DNA of 64,000 nucleotides, taken from positions 248,001 to 312,000 of the forward strand of contig JANBVO010000005.1 of assembly GCA_030052745.1 (NCBI GenBank), written 5' to 3'. This stretch comes from Pleurostoma richardsiae. Taxonomy: Eukaryota > Ascomycota > Sordariomycetes > Calosphaeriales > Pleurostomataceae. Position numbers and translations under genes: made by a program. This document shows, in pieces, positions 11,579-23,900 of the stretch; within the stretch, counting starts at the first letter, position 1, and every line of letters starts with the position of its first letter. Under the pieces are notes generated by a model. That model saw only the letters and a list, made by a program, of their open reading frames with translations, was not told the origin of the DNA and ran no database searches.

Positions 11579-13595
11579 CTCTTGGGGTCGTTCAACCGTA
11601 GCCTTGCAGGGTACGTGGAGTCGTGCAAAGAAATGGACCTTTGGGCCGAATGACGACAGGAAAGATCAAGAGCGTCAAGCCGACGGGAAGAAAAGAAAAC
11701 TGAGCTGCGCAGCTAAGGGAAACACAGAGAATGCTGCAGACTCATGCTGCCTTACTAAACCCGCCGACACAGCGCCTGCGCATATTCGAGAAAATGGCAA
11801 CCACGACGCGTCAAGGTCGCTGCCTTTTGCGATTGCGGTCTGTCAGCAATGCCGTCGCCTTCCAGGAGGCTTCAGTTGCCCCAATAAGTGGGTCTCATCC
11901 TGGATTACATAAGACGCCTTGACAAACTGCGGAAAATTAGTAGGGTGCACCCACTAGCAGAACGGGCTCCTCTACTAACGTATAGGCTGTAATAACACCT
12001 TTAAAGTGTTAGTGGGCAAGTCCTTCCGGTAAGGTGTGCTCTACAGCGTGCTTCAATTGCCTGGCAGACCTGGCTGGCGCTCCCAGCAAGCAAACAATCA
12101 ACCAACAACTACGCATAGTTACAGATATATGCATACCGTGTAATGCGTCTCTGAGATCATCGAGCTTGATGTCAGACGGCGCATAAGACAGAAGATAATA
12201 TTCTACTTGCCGAAATCTGGCATCTCCTTGCGTCCAGAGATCTTACCGCTTTCTGCGCATTTTATAGCAAATGGCCATGAGCGTGCGGATACAGTCGCAG
12301 TGAACTGCTTCAGAGGACAACCTGGGGCTACCGTGTATTTGGCAGTTGCTCCGAGAGTCCTTCACGATCATCGGCATTTATATTTGGTGGCCTCGCGAGC
12401 TGAGCAACTGAGCTTGAAGTTACAGGTTCTTCTGATCGACGGGAATTTTAATCTGCAACAAACGAACACCGCCCGTTTCTCGATAAGAAGTGTCTCCGCC
12501 GCCCCTCAACGCTACCCACAATCGAGTCGATCTCAATAGGGAAACTCTTCTAGTCCTGCATCATGGGCAGGTCAAATAAGAGAGCGCGTTGGGCTTGGCG
12601 AGACAGTCACACAAGACATGCTTGCAGTCTATCTTGGGGCCATTCCTGTGGCGCCCAACACCTGGGTCTCACGTACTATGGAAGACGTCTCGTCTATTCT
12701 ATGCACGCAGCGAGCCCTGGCTCTGACAGGCAGCCGGCCGGATCGGATGCACCCGTTGAGGCCCGAACAAGCTATTAACCTTCTTCGCAGAGTTGTCCAG
12801 CCCGTTGTTTCACGTTAACAGGGTCCGCTGTCAAGCAACTGGTTCGGACGCTCCCAACGCCAAATTGCGGGGAACCTAGCCACTCAGAGCTTGTCCAAGG
12901 GATGAGAGGAGAAAGCTCTGCCGAGGGAGAAGTGGAATCTGTGGATTCCTTTGGCAACTTGGCAAGCTTGGCGACAGCACGAAGGGACCGCGGGATACGT
13001 CCTTGAGGAAAGTTTCGGTCCCTGCACCTATGTGGTGCTCTCTGTGTTCTGCAGCATGCACAGATTGGGATAGGCACTGGCACACTCAGGTGCCGGTACT
13101 CTTGCCGGACGCTGGCCAACCTTGACGTTACAGAACGCCATGAATGATCTCCCTGACATGTCTCGGTACCCTGCCGCTAGCACACCGTCACTCATGCCAG
13201 AGGCAGCCTGGCAGCCACCCAGCCACCGACGCTCTGTCGTGAGCATGGCAGCAAAGTGGAGGAAGATCGTCCGCCTCAGTGGCCTCAGACGCGCTTCCTA
13301 GTCCCGGGCCGATCTGTCATTGTTGAAACGGGGTGCCGCGAATAGAACGATGCATGGAGACAAGGCACATCGGCAAAAGCTTGTCGACTCTAGTCTCCAT
13401 CTCGTCTCTCCTTTCTTTCCTATTTTCTCTCTTTCTCCTCAGTTCCAAGAGTCCCAAGCCTCGACATTGTTTCCTCAGTTCTGTCCTTTCCTCTTTTCTG
13501 GCCGTTTGTTCTCTGGCGTCTGCGCTGAAGTCACTCCTTGAGCCTCACCGGCCCCCGCAGCCGGCGTATCCCTTCCTTTTTACCCCACGGCCATT
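11579..13595. other. Divergent promoter region between WSS1-like and aspartic protease genes
   Basis: About 2 kb without a gene, between the leftward protease Wss1 and the rightward aspartic protease. Immediately upstream of the latter, 13400-13520 is strongly pyrimidine-rich (TCTC/TTCC runs), as is common near transcription starts in filamentous fungi. Nothing else can be supported. Confidence 0.55.
13400..13520 (+). promoter_or_regulatory. Pyrimidine-rich tract upstream of the aspartic protease
   Basis: A CT-rich block lies 75-195 bp before the ATG at 13596. Such tracts often mark the transcription start region of fungal genes. No TATA box is evident between it and the ATG. The assignment is by position and composition only. 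Confidence 0.4.
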
Positions 13596-15014
13596 ATGAA
13601 GTTCCTCAGCATTGCTGCTGTTGCAGCGTCCGCTCTCTCATCGGCCGGCGGTCTGGTTGCCGCCGCGCCTCTATCTGTTGTGGTGGAAGCCTCCAAGTTT
13701 GAGATTTCGGTCCTCGGTGGCGCGACCCTGAAGATTCCCCAGGTCTACAACAAGGGCTTTATTCAGGTCCACAGAGGGCCTAGAGCCTTGGCAAAGGCAT
13801 ATGCGAAGTTTGGTGTACAGATTCCCGACGAGCTGCAGCAGCTGCTTCTTGAGATCCTCGCAGAACTCGGGGTCAATGTGAAGACAAATCAGACCACAAA
13901 CGCCGGGCAGGGCACGTACACTGTTCCTAGAGAACCCATGGAACTTTTCTGACACTGAAGCAGGCGAAGTTGCCGCCCTGCCGCAGATGTTCGACACTGA
14001 ATATCTTGCCGCTGTGCAAATCGGCACCCCGGCCCAGACACTAATGCTTGACTTTGACACGGGCTCTTCCGACCTGTGGGTGTTCAGCAGCGACACCCCG
14101 CGGACACAGCAGTCCGGTCAGAAGATCTACAACGTCTCGCAGAGCTCCACTGCGCAGAAGGTTGATAATGCAGTCTGGAGCATCCGCTATGGTGATGGAA
14201 GTGGAGCGTCCGGTATCGTGTACACTGACACCGTTAGCATCGGCGGTGTGACCGTGACCGACCAGGCGGTCGAGTCAGCCAGCCAGGTCTCAGGCTCCTT
14301 CACCAACAACTCAGCATCGTCTGGTCTCCTGGGACTGGGCTTTGACTCGATCAACCAAGTCGTGCCGCAGGCCCAGAAGACGTTCTTCTCGAATGCGATG
14401 GAGACCCTTGCCATGCCCCTCTTCACGGCCAACCTGAAGCAGGCAGAAGGTGAGAAGGGCTGTCTTGCCCTTTACGGAAATTAGGCCGCTAACACCCTAT
14501 AGCCGGCAACTACAACTTCGGCTTCATCGACAGCACCGAGTTCACAGGCCCAATCACCTTTGTACCCGTGAACAATACGCAGGGCTTCTGGGGTTTTGAC
14601 GCGCAGGGCTTCCAAGTCGGCGACTCGGCGCCCGTAACGTTGGCGCACGAGGCCATCGCGGACACCGGCACGACCCTCCTGCTCATGCCGGACGATATCG
14701 TCGAGGCGTACTACGCGCAGGTGACCAGCGCGCAGAACAACGTCCAGGTCGGGGGCTACGTCTTCGACTGCTCGGAGACGCTCCCGTCTTTCACGGCCTC
14801 GATCGGCGGCTACAGCGCTGTCATCCCCGGCGACATCATCAAGTTCGCGCCCGCGGACACCGACTCGTTCGACACGGCGCAGATCTGCTTCGGCGGCATC
14901 CAGAGCTCCGCCGGCCTGCCGTTCGCCATCTACGGCGACATCTTCCTGAAGAGCCAGTTCGTCGTCTTCCACGGCGGGGAGAACCAGCTCGGGTTCGCGG
15001 CGAAGCCGTTGTAG
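13596..15014 (+). CDS. Secreted aspartic protease, endothiapepsin-like (pepsin family A1)
   Basis: My model has exons 13596-13877, 13933-14449 and 14503-15014, giving 436 aa. A signal peptide covers about residues 1-24 (hydrophobic, ending in a VAAAP-type site), followed by a propeptide. The mature enzyme has both catalytic motifs, [10 protein letters not shown] and ADTGTTLL, and the flap YGDGS. It follows endothiapepsin closely ([34 protein letters not shown]). It would be an extracellular acid endoprotease. The last intron (14450-14502) is clean, with GTGAGA, GCTAAC and TAG. The first intron is uncertain. The signal/propeptide frame and the mature frame differ by one base, and only weak donors (GTGAAG at 13878 or GTCAAT at 13872) with an AG at 13931-13932 restore frame while keeping the conserved region before the mature enzyme. 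A sequencing error or a real frameshift is the alternative. Confidence 0.85.
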
Positions 15015-15336
15015 GGAGAGGGGTTACGTCCATAATGCTCTGCGAGCTAGAAGAGACGGCGGTTTCTATTGCGTGGCGTTTAACGGCTTCTTGGGCTGAA
15101 GCCTTTCATTTTTCCCCCCTTATCTTCTTTCCTGCATAGAATTAAGAAACCTGTATATAATTAACTGCGAACCGCGTTTGATTTTTTCCTATATTGTACA
15201 TAATCGTGGAAATATACCATCTATACTTGGCCAGGGCGATGCTTTCCTTCGTGATCTCAACCTTATACGGATAATCCTTACATGATACACAACCGCCAGC
15301 CAACCGGAACTGTGCCGCTAGATAAAGTGTCAAGTC
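15015..15336. other. Convergent 3' region
   Basis: 322 bp between the stop codons of the aspartic protease (+) and the membrane protein (-). It is AT-rich around 15130-15240, as expected for overlapping 3' ends and polyadenylation signals. No gene is seen. Confidence 0.6.
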
Positions 15337-17328
15337 TCATGAAAGCGCTGCAAACGTGGACCGTCTCCGTACGAGGGCGATATCGTCCGGTTGCACAGCG
15401 CCAATGGCGTCCTCCGCATCCTCCGCCCACGCAGCCGGACCGTCCCCCTGAATCAACGGTGCCCCAGACTCCCCCGAGCCGCCGCTCATCCACGCACCGA
15501 GCGAACCGCCTACCCCCTCACGGGACGCCCGACCACCCCCAGCGGCGGTGGCCTGCGGCTGCTCCGCCATGTCAGCCACTGCCTCCGTGAAGCGCTTGCG
15601 GACCAGCCGCTGGTACCACCACCCGACGTAGCAGTTGAGGGCCATGAAGACCGACGCCGTGGCGCCCATCCAGACCCAGTAGCGGCTCGAGTCGCGGGCG
15701 TCCTGCGTGTCGCTCGCGAGGTTGACCGCCGGGTTGACGGCCCAGATGCGGCGCCACGCCGACGCGGTCGAGTAGCAGATGCAGTTGCGGTACACGCCGA
15801 CGACCTGCATGGTGGTGCCCAGGACGGCGGCGAGGAGGGACCCGACCCAGAAGGGCGCGGAGGCGGCGCGGAAGGCGCGCCGGGAAGCGAGGGCCCAGCC
15901 GGCGTTGCGGACCGTGGCGAGCAGCGTCACGGCGACCTGGCACGAGGCGTACAGGAGGAAGGAGAGGGAGCGGCAGGCGATGCCGCGAGGCGGCGTGAAG
16001 TAGGCGACGACGCCGCCGGTGGCCGGGGGCAGGACGATGAGGACGAGGGCGGGGCCCAGGATCTTGAAGAACCAGCCCCAGGCGGTGATCTCCATGGTTC
16101 GCCTGAACTCAGGCCGCTGCCAGGCGTCTGTCCGCTCGACGCAGGCCATCTTGTTGATCCCGCGGCCCCAGAGCGTGACCGGTTGGAACTCCGTGCCATA
16201 CGTGTCGCTCCATCCGAGGATCTTGCGCGCGAACCACCGCCAGGTTCGTGATCGCCGCCTATGAGCGGCACCCTGGGTGGGTTGCGCGGGGAGTGTGTTG
16301 GCCCGGTTGGGACGATCCGGTTCCCTGAGAGCTTTATGCCTGGCACCCACGATCCCGGCCGAGGTGCTCGGATTGTTGCTCGCAAGGGCGCAGCCGCTGA
16401 TGATGGCAACGTGCACGATGATCATCCACTCGATGCCAAATCCAAGAGAGATGGCCGCGTCCTGACTGCTAGGGTTGTTGAGAAGATCCAAGATAGTGTA
16501 CAGAAAGGCGCCTAAGTAGAAGAGAACCGGCGATCCGACGGCCGAGCCGAAACTTGACTGGGCGTCGAGCAGATTCAGCAGGCGTGATCTACTCTTCTCG
16601 TGGCCGTTGCCGTCATCCGACAGGTCGAGGCTCTCGAGGATTTTCTCCTGCGGTGAAGGATCTGCATCACCCTGCGGCAGCAGGAGGTTCCCGGAGGTGA
16701 TGGTGACTAGAAGCTCTTTCTGAACGCCGGTGGCAGTCCTGTCAGCGAGTCGTGTCGACTGCTGCATCTGCTGGACGTACTTGACAATGCGATAATCGAT
16801 GTGGGCTTCATATAGGCCTGCGACGATCATGTTGCCCGCCCCGACAACAATGGCAAAGATCCAGATCAATGTGTCAATGAAGACTGGGAAGAGGATGACA
16901 CTGAACAGGAGCAGCGATCTGCTTAGCTGAACGAGGCGGTTGACAACACTCCAGGGAAATAGACTGAATGTCCAGTCAAACAGATACTCAAATGCCACCT
17001 TCTTTCTCCTGGGGATCGCCATGCTGAAGATGACGGACGGCAGTATGAACTGGACAAGCGGCGCGGCCCATTGACTCGGCTCAGTAAACTTTGACAGGCC
17101 CATACCGGAGCAGTTCTTCCAGCAGTAGTGGAAGCTTACGTACAACGGCAAAGTTGCGTTTATGTCGGCGTCGTATTTCTGAGCGCATACTTGTTTCTCG
17201 GGGGCAGGAGGGTTAATGAAGGCACCGTCCAGTTTGGCTTGTTCGCAACATTTGTCGCCGTTGTATGCAACTACTGCATACAAGGCGGATAACAGCACGA
17301 TCCATCTAATCCCGTTATGGACTTTCAT
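15337..17328 (-). CDS. Conserved fungal multi-pass membrane protein of unknown function
   Basis: A single exon of 663 codons begins at the ATG at 17326-17328. The N-terminus is a signal peptide (about residues 1-21). It is followed by a short ectodomain of about 70 residues with cysteines in CC, C and CWKNC contexts and an N-glycosylation site (NAT). Several hydrophobic segments follow, roughly at residues 90-105, 140-175, 270-285, 300-320, 420-440, 455-475, 495-515 and 550-570. A long hydrophilic loop with a Lys/Arg-rich part lies in the middle, and a Gly/Ala-rich, probably cytosolic tail ends the protein. I recognise no catalytic or transporter signature. The 3' third is much more GC-rich than the 5' part. 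It resembles hypothetical plasma-membrane or endomembrane proteins of Pezizomycotina. The gene is certain; the function is not assigned. Confidence 0.85.
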   Translation of the reverse strand: MKVHNGIRWIVLLSALYAVVAYNGDKCCEQAKLDGAFINPPAPEKQVCAQKYDADINATLPLYVSFHYCWKNCSGMGLSKFTEPSQWAAPLVQFILPSVIFSMAIPRRKKVAFEYLFDWTFSLFPWSVVNRLVQLSRSLLLFSVILFPVFIDTLIWIFAIVVGAGNMIVAGLYEAHIDYRIVKYVQQMQQSTRLADRTATGVQKELLVTITSGNLLLPQGDADPSPQEKILESLDLSDDGNGHEKSRSRLLNLLDAQSSFGSAVGSPVLFYLGAFLYTILDLLNNPSSQDAAISLGFGIEWMIIVHVAIISGCALASNNPSTSAGIVGARHKALREPDRPNRANTLPAQPTQGAAHRRRSRTWRWFARKILGWSDTYGTEFQPVTLWGRGINKMACVERTDAWQRPEFRRTMEITAWGWFFKILGPALVLIVLPPATGGVVAYFTPPRGIACRSLSFLLYASCQVAVTLLATVRNAGWALASRRAFRAASAPFWVGSLLAAVLGTTMQVVGVYRNCICYSTASAWRRIWAVNPAVNLASDTQDARDSSRYWVWMGATASVFMALNCYVGWWYQRLVRKRFTEAVADMAEQPQATAAGGGRASREGVGGSLGAWMSGGSGESGAPLIQGDGPAAWAEDAEDAIGAVQPDDIALVRRRSTFAALS

Positions 17329-20177
17329 TCTTGCTATTGCCCTTGTGAGAATCGATCTCTGGCTGCCACTGCAATGTCGAGTGCTCGGCGGGATCTATTC
17401 GGCGTAAGACTGAGTACAAGCAGGAAGCACTTGACATCAGCTTCGGGAAGAGCACTTATGCGAGAGGACAAAACTCCGGACAAGTCTCTGGAGAACATGA
17501 TGTACATGTTCCTACCACAGGTAAGCCCGCTCAGTGGAGTAGAAAGGTAGGACAGGCTATGATGAGGCTGAACCCAGAATCCTGAACGCCGTTCAGCTGA
17601 ATGATAAGGATGCAGGGGTACTCCAGTCCCGTCGTGAAGCGTACCCATGCTAACGAGGCGGCCCCCAGGTGGTGCCATTGGTAAATTCGGTGCAACCTGA
17701 GACATGTATCTAAGCCTACGTCGGTAGTAGCTTCAGCCCGGCGTGTATCTAGCAGCTGCGCATACCCGACGAGCACTGGAGAATGCGTCAAGCTAGAGTT
17801 GTGTTGAGAACGCCTTGATTAAATGGGGATCATGAGAATACCACCAACAGCGTGCTTGAGCCATAGTATCAAATCCATCTATCTCATCGTTAATTCCTCT
17901 GAGCCATTGCAGGAGCTTGTGGAGATGTTAGATGTCGCTTTCTCTCTCTCGGGGGTGTTGTGGAATCCGTCTTGCTGCCGTGGCGGTACATCCCCTCAAG
18001 CCAAATTGGGCCGGTAAAAAAGGTAGCCTTTTCAGCCCACCAGGTAGGCGTGAAGCAACCAAGCAACTCGATCACTTCCGCACCTTGAGTGCGATGGGGT
18101 GTCGGCTGAGTTAGGTGCGGTGCCAAAGGAAAGCCCGGAGGCAAAGAAAAAGTACCCGACCTCCCTCCTCTCACCACCATTGTCTCTCAGATGGATGACT
18201 TGTTCAACACAGCACGCGCTAGAAGCAAAGGTGCGCGGGTTCAGTAGATTAGCTGCCTCTTCACTAGGCGCCGGAAGGATCATCTCGGAGGTTTCTACCT
18301 TTTTACTGTCGTCAATGATGATTTCACCCCAGACGCATCGAGGATCTCCATGGGATCTGATGACGACTCTCGAAGTCGGCGTGCCTGAGTGTTACTGAGA
18401 CGAGACACGACGCGCTCCACTGCCACCGTCCAGACATGGACACATCCACTAGAGTACCAGTCGGGCTTGCAATTCGAGTTGACTGTGGGCTTATGTTTGT
18501 CCTCTCCCAGTTTAGACAGGAGCTAATGTATGCTGGTAAAGTGCCTAAGCAAGCATCAGGTGCGGAACATCATTCCTGACCTTGTGCCAGATTAGAGGGG
18601 ATCGCATATGGCAGAAGAATGTTGCCGGAAAGATAACAAGAGATGAAGCTCGATGGATTCATGTTAAGGGAGAAGAGAGATAAGGATAGTGTATACAAGT
18701 GTATGGGGATATCCAAGAGAGGTATTGGCGTGTGTCTGGTGAAGCTGGACGATGTCCTCGAAGACGTTTTCCAGGTGTGGACAGTGGACGGAGAAGACCA
18801 AAGGGAGAACTCATACGTCCAGGACGGTGATTTTCATTCTGATTCACGGCAACTGATGTCATCTTTGATCACGGCCAGTCCATCGGTAAGAGCACTTGGG
18901 ACGACATAGATAGGTTGCTAGCTATGTTGCCTACCTCGCCTTCCAGACTCACAAGTCCTTCAAGTGAAGCGTGAAAACGGCCTATCATGTTCTTTCCTGA
19001 AGACTCGCTGAGTTTTGATTTTGAGGAACTCCCTCCCCTTTGGACACAATAAGCACCTTCTCGATATAGGACCTGGTTCTTACAGCCTCACTATCATTCA
19101 TCACTTGAAACAGGAGCAGGCGCAATTGGCGGTGTTGTTAGATCCTCCGTAGGAATTCTACGCAATACTATCCTTCCAAAAGAGAGGGGAAAGTCACTAC
19201 TTTATGTGAGATGGATGAAACTTCCTTTATGTATCGGATTGTGGACTGCAGACTTGAACTGTACGCCATCTCGACGTCAATACTGAGGTCCTTCCAGACG
19301 AGAATTCTCTTCCGCATCAAGAAGCGCTCTGGAACGGAGTCTGAACGGAGATCAACAATAATGGTCGTAATCAACGTCAAACCATTGCTTCATTTTAATG
19401 AGTCGTGATTAAACCTTGAAGGAAAAGCAAGCGTCCGTCCCGTCAACTCTCCTGAGGAGGCGCTCATTAAGGCAGATAAAAACATGACAGCTGGCAGAAG
19501 ATGTTGGTACGTTGTTCCACTACAGTCAACACTGTCCGGCGAGGAGGTCTGTGTCGTAATTTCGGAAGGCGCACTTGATACTAAACGTAGCAGAATCTGG
19601 CAGCGAGTCCAAGTGTTTTTTTTTCTTTTACTCTCTCATTCGAACAAGGCCTAGGGCGTACCGATCAAGACGTTTTCAGGTTACTATCGCTATGAGTCTT
19701 TCGAGTGGACCTGGAGGTCAGCTACCGTGGGTCGGGCGCCTTGCGCACTGCCCTATCAGACGCTCGACCGCGCAACAAGACGCCTTTCTCGTCCGGACCC
19801 GGAAAAGACCGGCGCCGCTTCACCTTCGGGCTCTCGGCGCCGAGGGGCTGTTCATCGGTCATCAACCAAATCCCTTGCTGTGACGGCGAGGTCATACGAC
19901 CAAACTCGAGGATCTGTCGGATGAGGAAGCGGGGGCTACCGCGTCAGTGTCTGATCTCCCCTGGAAGAGGGGGAACAGAGTAGAAGATGTGAACAGACCG
20001 ACGATTCCGTCACCAATCCACAGACAGGGTAGCAGTCTCGGGACATCGAGTATATCTTCCAGGGCACCCGTGAGAGTCTGAAGCCCAAAGCTCCTGGCCA
20101 AGTCACTCGCATCCCCTACCTTCTAGGCGAATAATTCATATCACACAGACAAACTCTTGTGTTTCCTGCTTTTCACA
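17329..20177. other. Intergenic region, 2.85 kb
   Basis: The region lies between the start of the leftward membrane protein and the start of the rightward luciferase-domain gene. The only frames are short and unsupported, the longest about 100 codons without recognisable motifs. The stretch at about 18480-19650 is AT-richer than its surroundings. I see no tRNA, repeat or transposon signature. Confidence 0.55.
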
Positions 20178-20993
20178 ATGTCAAAACTCACTATGGCTCA
20201 CGTCTCCGAGTCCCTAACAACACTCACCACCACCCTCCGCGCCCACCCCTATCTATCGAGCACCGCCCTCGCAGCAGCCATTGCCCTGCTCCCCGTCCTG
20301 CGCTCCGCCTACGCCTCCTACCAGGGCTTCCTCGCCCTCGGCCCCGGCGGCCCGCCCCACAACGTCATCGGGTGGCTCGGCCAGGGCCTCCTGCGGCCCT
20401 TCGCCACCGCCGACGTCCGGGACCCGGACGTCTTCGTCCCGCGGACGGGCGACCCGCCCTACGCCACGACCTCCTTCCTTGGCGCCGGGGGTGCCCTCCC
20501 CCAGCGCGCCGGCGAGCGCCCAGTCGTGCCCGGGTACATCGCCCCGCAGCGGCAGATGACGCAGCACTCCTCCGCGTCCACGCGCGACGCGCTCGAGGCC
20601 GCCCTCGTCGCCGCCGCGCGCGCCAACCCCGCCGCGCTGGCCGTCCGCCCCTCGGGCCTCGAGCGCCGCGGCTACCCGGCCGTCTGGCTCGGCGACGCGG
20701 CGACGCCCGCCGCGCGGGCCTACCTGCGGCGCACCAGGGGCGAGTTCACGCACGTCCACCCGGACGGGAGCACCCACGTGGTGCTGAGCCTGCCGGACGC
20801 GCAGGAGGCGGTGCGCAAGGGGTGGGCGGAGCGGCACCCGCTGAGCGGGTCCAGGGGGTTCTGGCCGCTGGGGTACCTGCTGGTGTACGCGCCGCGCGAC
20901 GAGGCGGAGGTGGAGGTGTGGAGGAGGCTGGTCGCTGCGTCGCTGAGGTTCGTGACGGCGGTCGGGGGCGAGGAGGCGAAGGTGGAGTGGTGA
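20178..20993 (+). CDS. Luciferase-domain (former DUF5519) family protein
   Basis: A single exon of 271 codons starts at the ATG at 20178, in the context CACAATGTC. The frame upstream continues only to a non-ATG codon. An N-terminal helix with a hydrophobic stretch (about residues 30-55) is followed by LGPGGPPHNVIGWLGQGLLRPF, which is typical of this fungal family. The C-terminal half has THVHPDGSTHVVL, the aligned GWAERHPLSG, and PLGYLLVYAPRDE, matching the family domain annotated as luciferase-like. The name reflects distant similarity; no light-producing or oxygenase activity can be claimed. The gene is exceptionally GC-rich with almost only C/G third positions, so all other frames are open too. 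This frame is supported by the family motifs. Confidence 0.85.
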   Translation: MSKLTMAHVSESLTTLTTTLRAHPYLSSTALAAAIALLPVLRSAYASYQGFLALGPGGPPHNVIGWLGQGLLRPFATADVRDPDVFVPRTGDPPYATTSFLGAGGALPQRAGERPVVPGYIAPQRQMTQHSSASTRDALEAALVAAARANPAALAVRPSGLERRGYPAVWLGDAATPAARAYLRRTRGEFTHVHPDGSTHVVLSLPDAQEAVRKGWAERHPLSGSRGFWPLGYLLVYAPRDEAEVEVWRRLVAASLRFVTAVGGEEAKVEW

Positions 20994-23900
20994 GAGGTCC
21001 CAGGCCGGCCTTGCTGTCGAGATTGGTGTGCCGAGGGAAGAGGATGGTGATGAGGGGTCTTGGCTCTGCGCTGGAGGCATCGGTCAATTTCCCATGTACT
21101 TTACTGCCCTTGTATTATCTCCCGACTCTTTTCAGTGTTGATCCACGCTTTTTTAGAGAGCAATATACTTCTCACGACGAGTCCTGATAAACCACTTCTA
21201 TTTGGCAAGCCCTTTGGGAAGGGGTTTGAAGTTGAGATGTTGCGTGACAAGTACTACTCGGCGGCCACAGACCCATCGCAACGGGGAGCGTCGTTCACCA
21301 TAAGAGATCCATTGTCACTAGTCAAAAGACGTCTTTGAAATTGGCTAAAACTCTATAGATGGCTTCCAAGTTGTTGAGCGCCCTCTAGACCTGCAGTCTC
21401 CGCAAGATGTCAACAATGAGGATACCGTGTCGGACAAGGCTTCCTCAACGTTTTCATGTGAAGTCCGCTCTTGTATAGGAAGACTTCTTTGCTATAGGAA
21501 AGCGCCTCTGATGAGCGGTGATCTCAGACTGCCCCCTGAGCCGCGAGAGGTTGCAGAGGAAGGTGTCGACAATTTCGAACAGTAGAGAAAAGAGTCTAAC
21601 CCGTCGTGGAGTTACATGCCTCGAGTTTTGGCCGCTCCGGTACGTTTCGAAAGGCCAAGGGCCAACATCGTAGACTGGAGACCTCTGGTGTCTTGGTCAG
21701 TGGTAGTGTGGTGTCATGTATGCTTCGAAACTTACACGGCGAACGCATTTTTAGGAGACTCACATGTTGTCGGTTTCTGAAGATATGATCACACTGTCGA
21801 GGATATTGTGCTAGGTTTCCACGACCTTATGGCGATGCGGGTCGAGCTTTTCCTCCAGCCACAAGGCGCGGCCGCTCGACGTGGAGTGACCCTGAGCCTG
21901 TTCAGGCACGGCATGGCCAACAATTTCGGGCTTCCAAGAGAGAATGGGAGGAGGGAAACGAGCGCTTGGTTGAGAGAGTGAGTACAGTCGCCGGCCACAA
22001 CAAGGTATTCAGCGTTCTGGCTGCCCAAGTCCTGCTAGCGAGAGCAAGCCTGGTGGCATCACTGTCGGTAGAGACAGCAATAGACCATACGGCTCCGCCT
22101 GCGCTCGGAAAGAGGCGTGCTACTCCGCCAGAAGGAAGTCCAACTCGCTCTGGAGCAGGACATGCCGTGGCAATGGACCATTCGGAAATGGCTCTTGCGT
22201 TTCCGCGGATGCATCCCTTTCCTATCTCGACCGGCAATGCCGGCATGTCGCTCTGGCGAATCTTGATGGGCCAGCTGTGGCTTCCTGAGGCGTGGGCTGC
22301 CTCGAACGACGTGACAGATCATTTGAGAGATTAGGCGAGGCATCGCTTTCTGAAGACGGGCTGCCTGACGCCCAAGCTTACCGAAACGGGGCAGACCAAG
22401 AGCGAGGCCAGATGCCCTTCACGTCAACATATCGTGGGATCCACGTCAGGGTAATGGCGTTAGGGCAGCAGAAGTGAGATACTCTTTGGATTTGACAGCT
22501 GGACATTCTTTTTCTCGAGCCGCTCTATTTGAAAGCAGAGCGGTCGCCTATATTTCTATCGTCTATTTGTCTGTACGAACGATGAGAGAATAACATACCT
22601 CCCGGGCGTCAACCAACACACTACAGGTGCTGAAACTTGTGTCCTTGATGATTACCATACATCATGGCAAAATAACTCTCAACTTGACGTAAATTATCGT
22701 CTTTACGATGTCGTCTCAACTCGTGATTTTACAACCTAGGTAGCCACCCCTGATAGCAGTGAAGACTACATTGCCAATCCGGAGCCTGTCAGGGTTCTCG
22801 ACCCCTATTCGCTCAGACGCTCAACAAAAAGACGTCTGTTGCAGAGCACGACAAGGCATTGGGCAACAGCTGGTAGTGATACCATTGGGTTAACCTCGTA
22901 TCTGGGGCCGATGGCGTAGGTACCTTCAGGCAGCAAGCTAAGACCATCATCCACTGAGAACGGCGTGGGCAGCATGCGAGCAACTACATGAATGGTCCCA
23001 TTTCTTCCCTAATGAGCGCAATGTTGCTGTCGTACCTTATGATTCGGAGAATTTCCTGCGTGCAGATGTTCGACAATTCCTGAACTGCGTTGCTGGCGCA
23101 GTTGACGTTGTGACACTTATCTAGCCACGTATAGTTGGCGATCACCGCTGTCCAGCAACGTCAGAACTGTCCTTGTGACACTAAAGCTGCGTTCCATTAC
23201 AGCAGCCCTTGACCTCATCCGTCCCCGGGTTACATGTTTGCAGAAGAGGTGGTCATCGCATTTCCATGGTTCTACTCGCATGAGTAATCGTGCAGGCGGC
23301 TCTGATGAAGCAAGTGTTCCCGGCGGCTCGGCGCTTGCCGCGATGCTGGTAGTCGATTCGAGTGACAGAGCCTTCCCGAGAGGGGAACTTCGGCGTGGTA
23401 AAGTCTGAGTACCCCGGACAACCTGCTGAACGACCGGGGATAGTCATTGTATAACTCGAGTCCGCGGAAAAGCAGCCGGGCATTGGACTTCGGCAGAGGA
23501 CATGATGTAATGGAGGGGATTTGCTCAATGGAGCGGAACAGTGGCAAAGAGGAAGGCCGGGTATTCATGCCCAGCAAAGACTCGGCGACTGCGCCAGTGC
23601 AGGCTATCGTGAGACATGGAAGCAGTAGCGGGACAGTACCTGCCATGAAGTATAAGCAGCGAGACCAGAATTCATGCCCAACCAGCATCGACGTCTGGCG
23701 AAGCGCGCGAGTGGCGCGTCGGACCGGGAAATACGGCTCTTCTCTCGAGAGAACCGAGCCACATCGCCATGAACGTCTAGTTCGCCAGCAAAGCAGCGGC
23801 TGATAACACGGGCTGCATGCCCAACAGTGCAAGGTGGGATCTTTGGACTTGAGACGTGGCCCATTGGCCTCGACTGGCCGCGATGGTGTGGGAGAATGCG

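Noticed and set aside
15391-16251. 286-codon frame antisense to the membrane protein
   Set aside because: It is a low-complexity Arg/Gly/Asp/Pro translation of a very GC-rich stretch with no start context or family similarity.
18643-18909. 88-codon ATG-started frame between the membrane protein and the luciferase-domain gene
   Set aside because: It is short, without motifs, and no flanking exons with good splice sites were found.
20253-21080. 275-codon antisense and 342-codon alternative frames over the luciferase-domain gene
   Set aside because: High GC opens all frames here; only the 20178-20993 frame shows family motifs.
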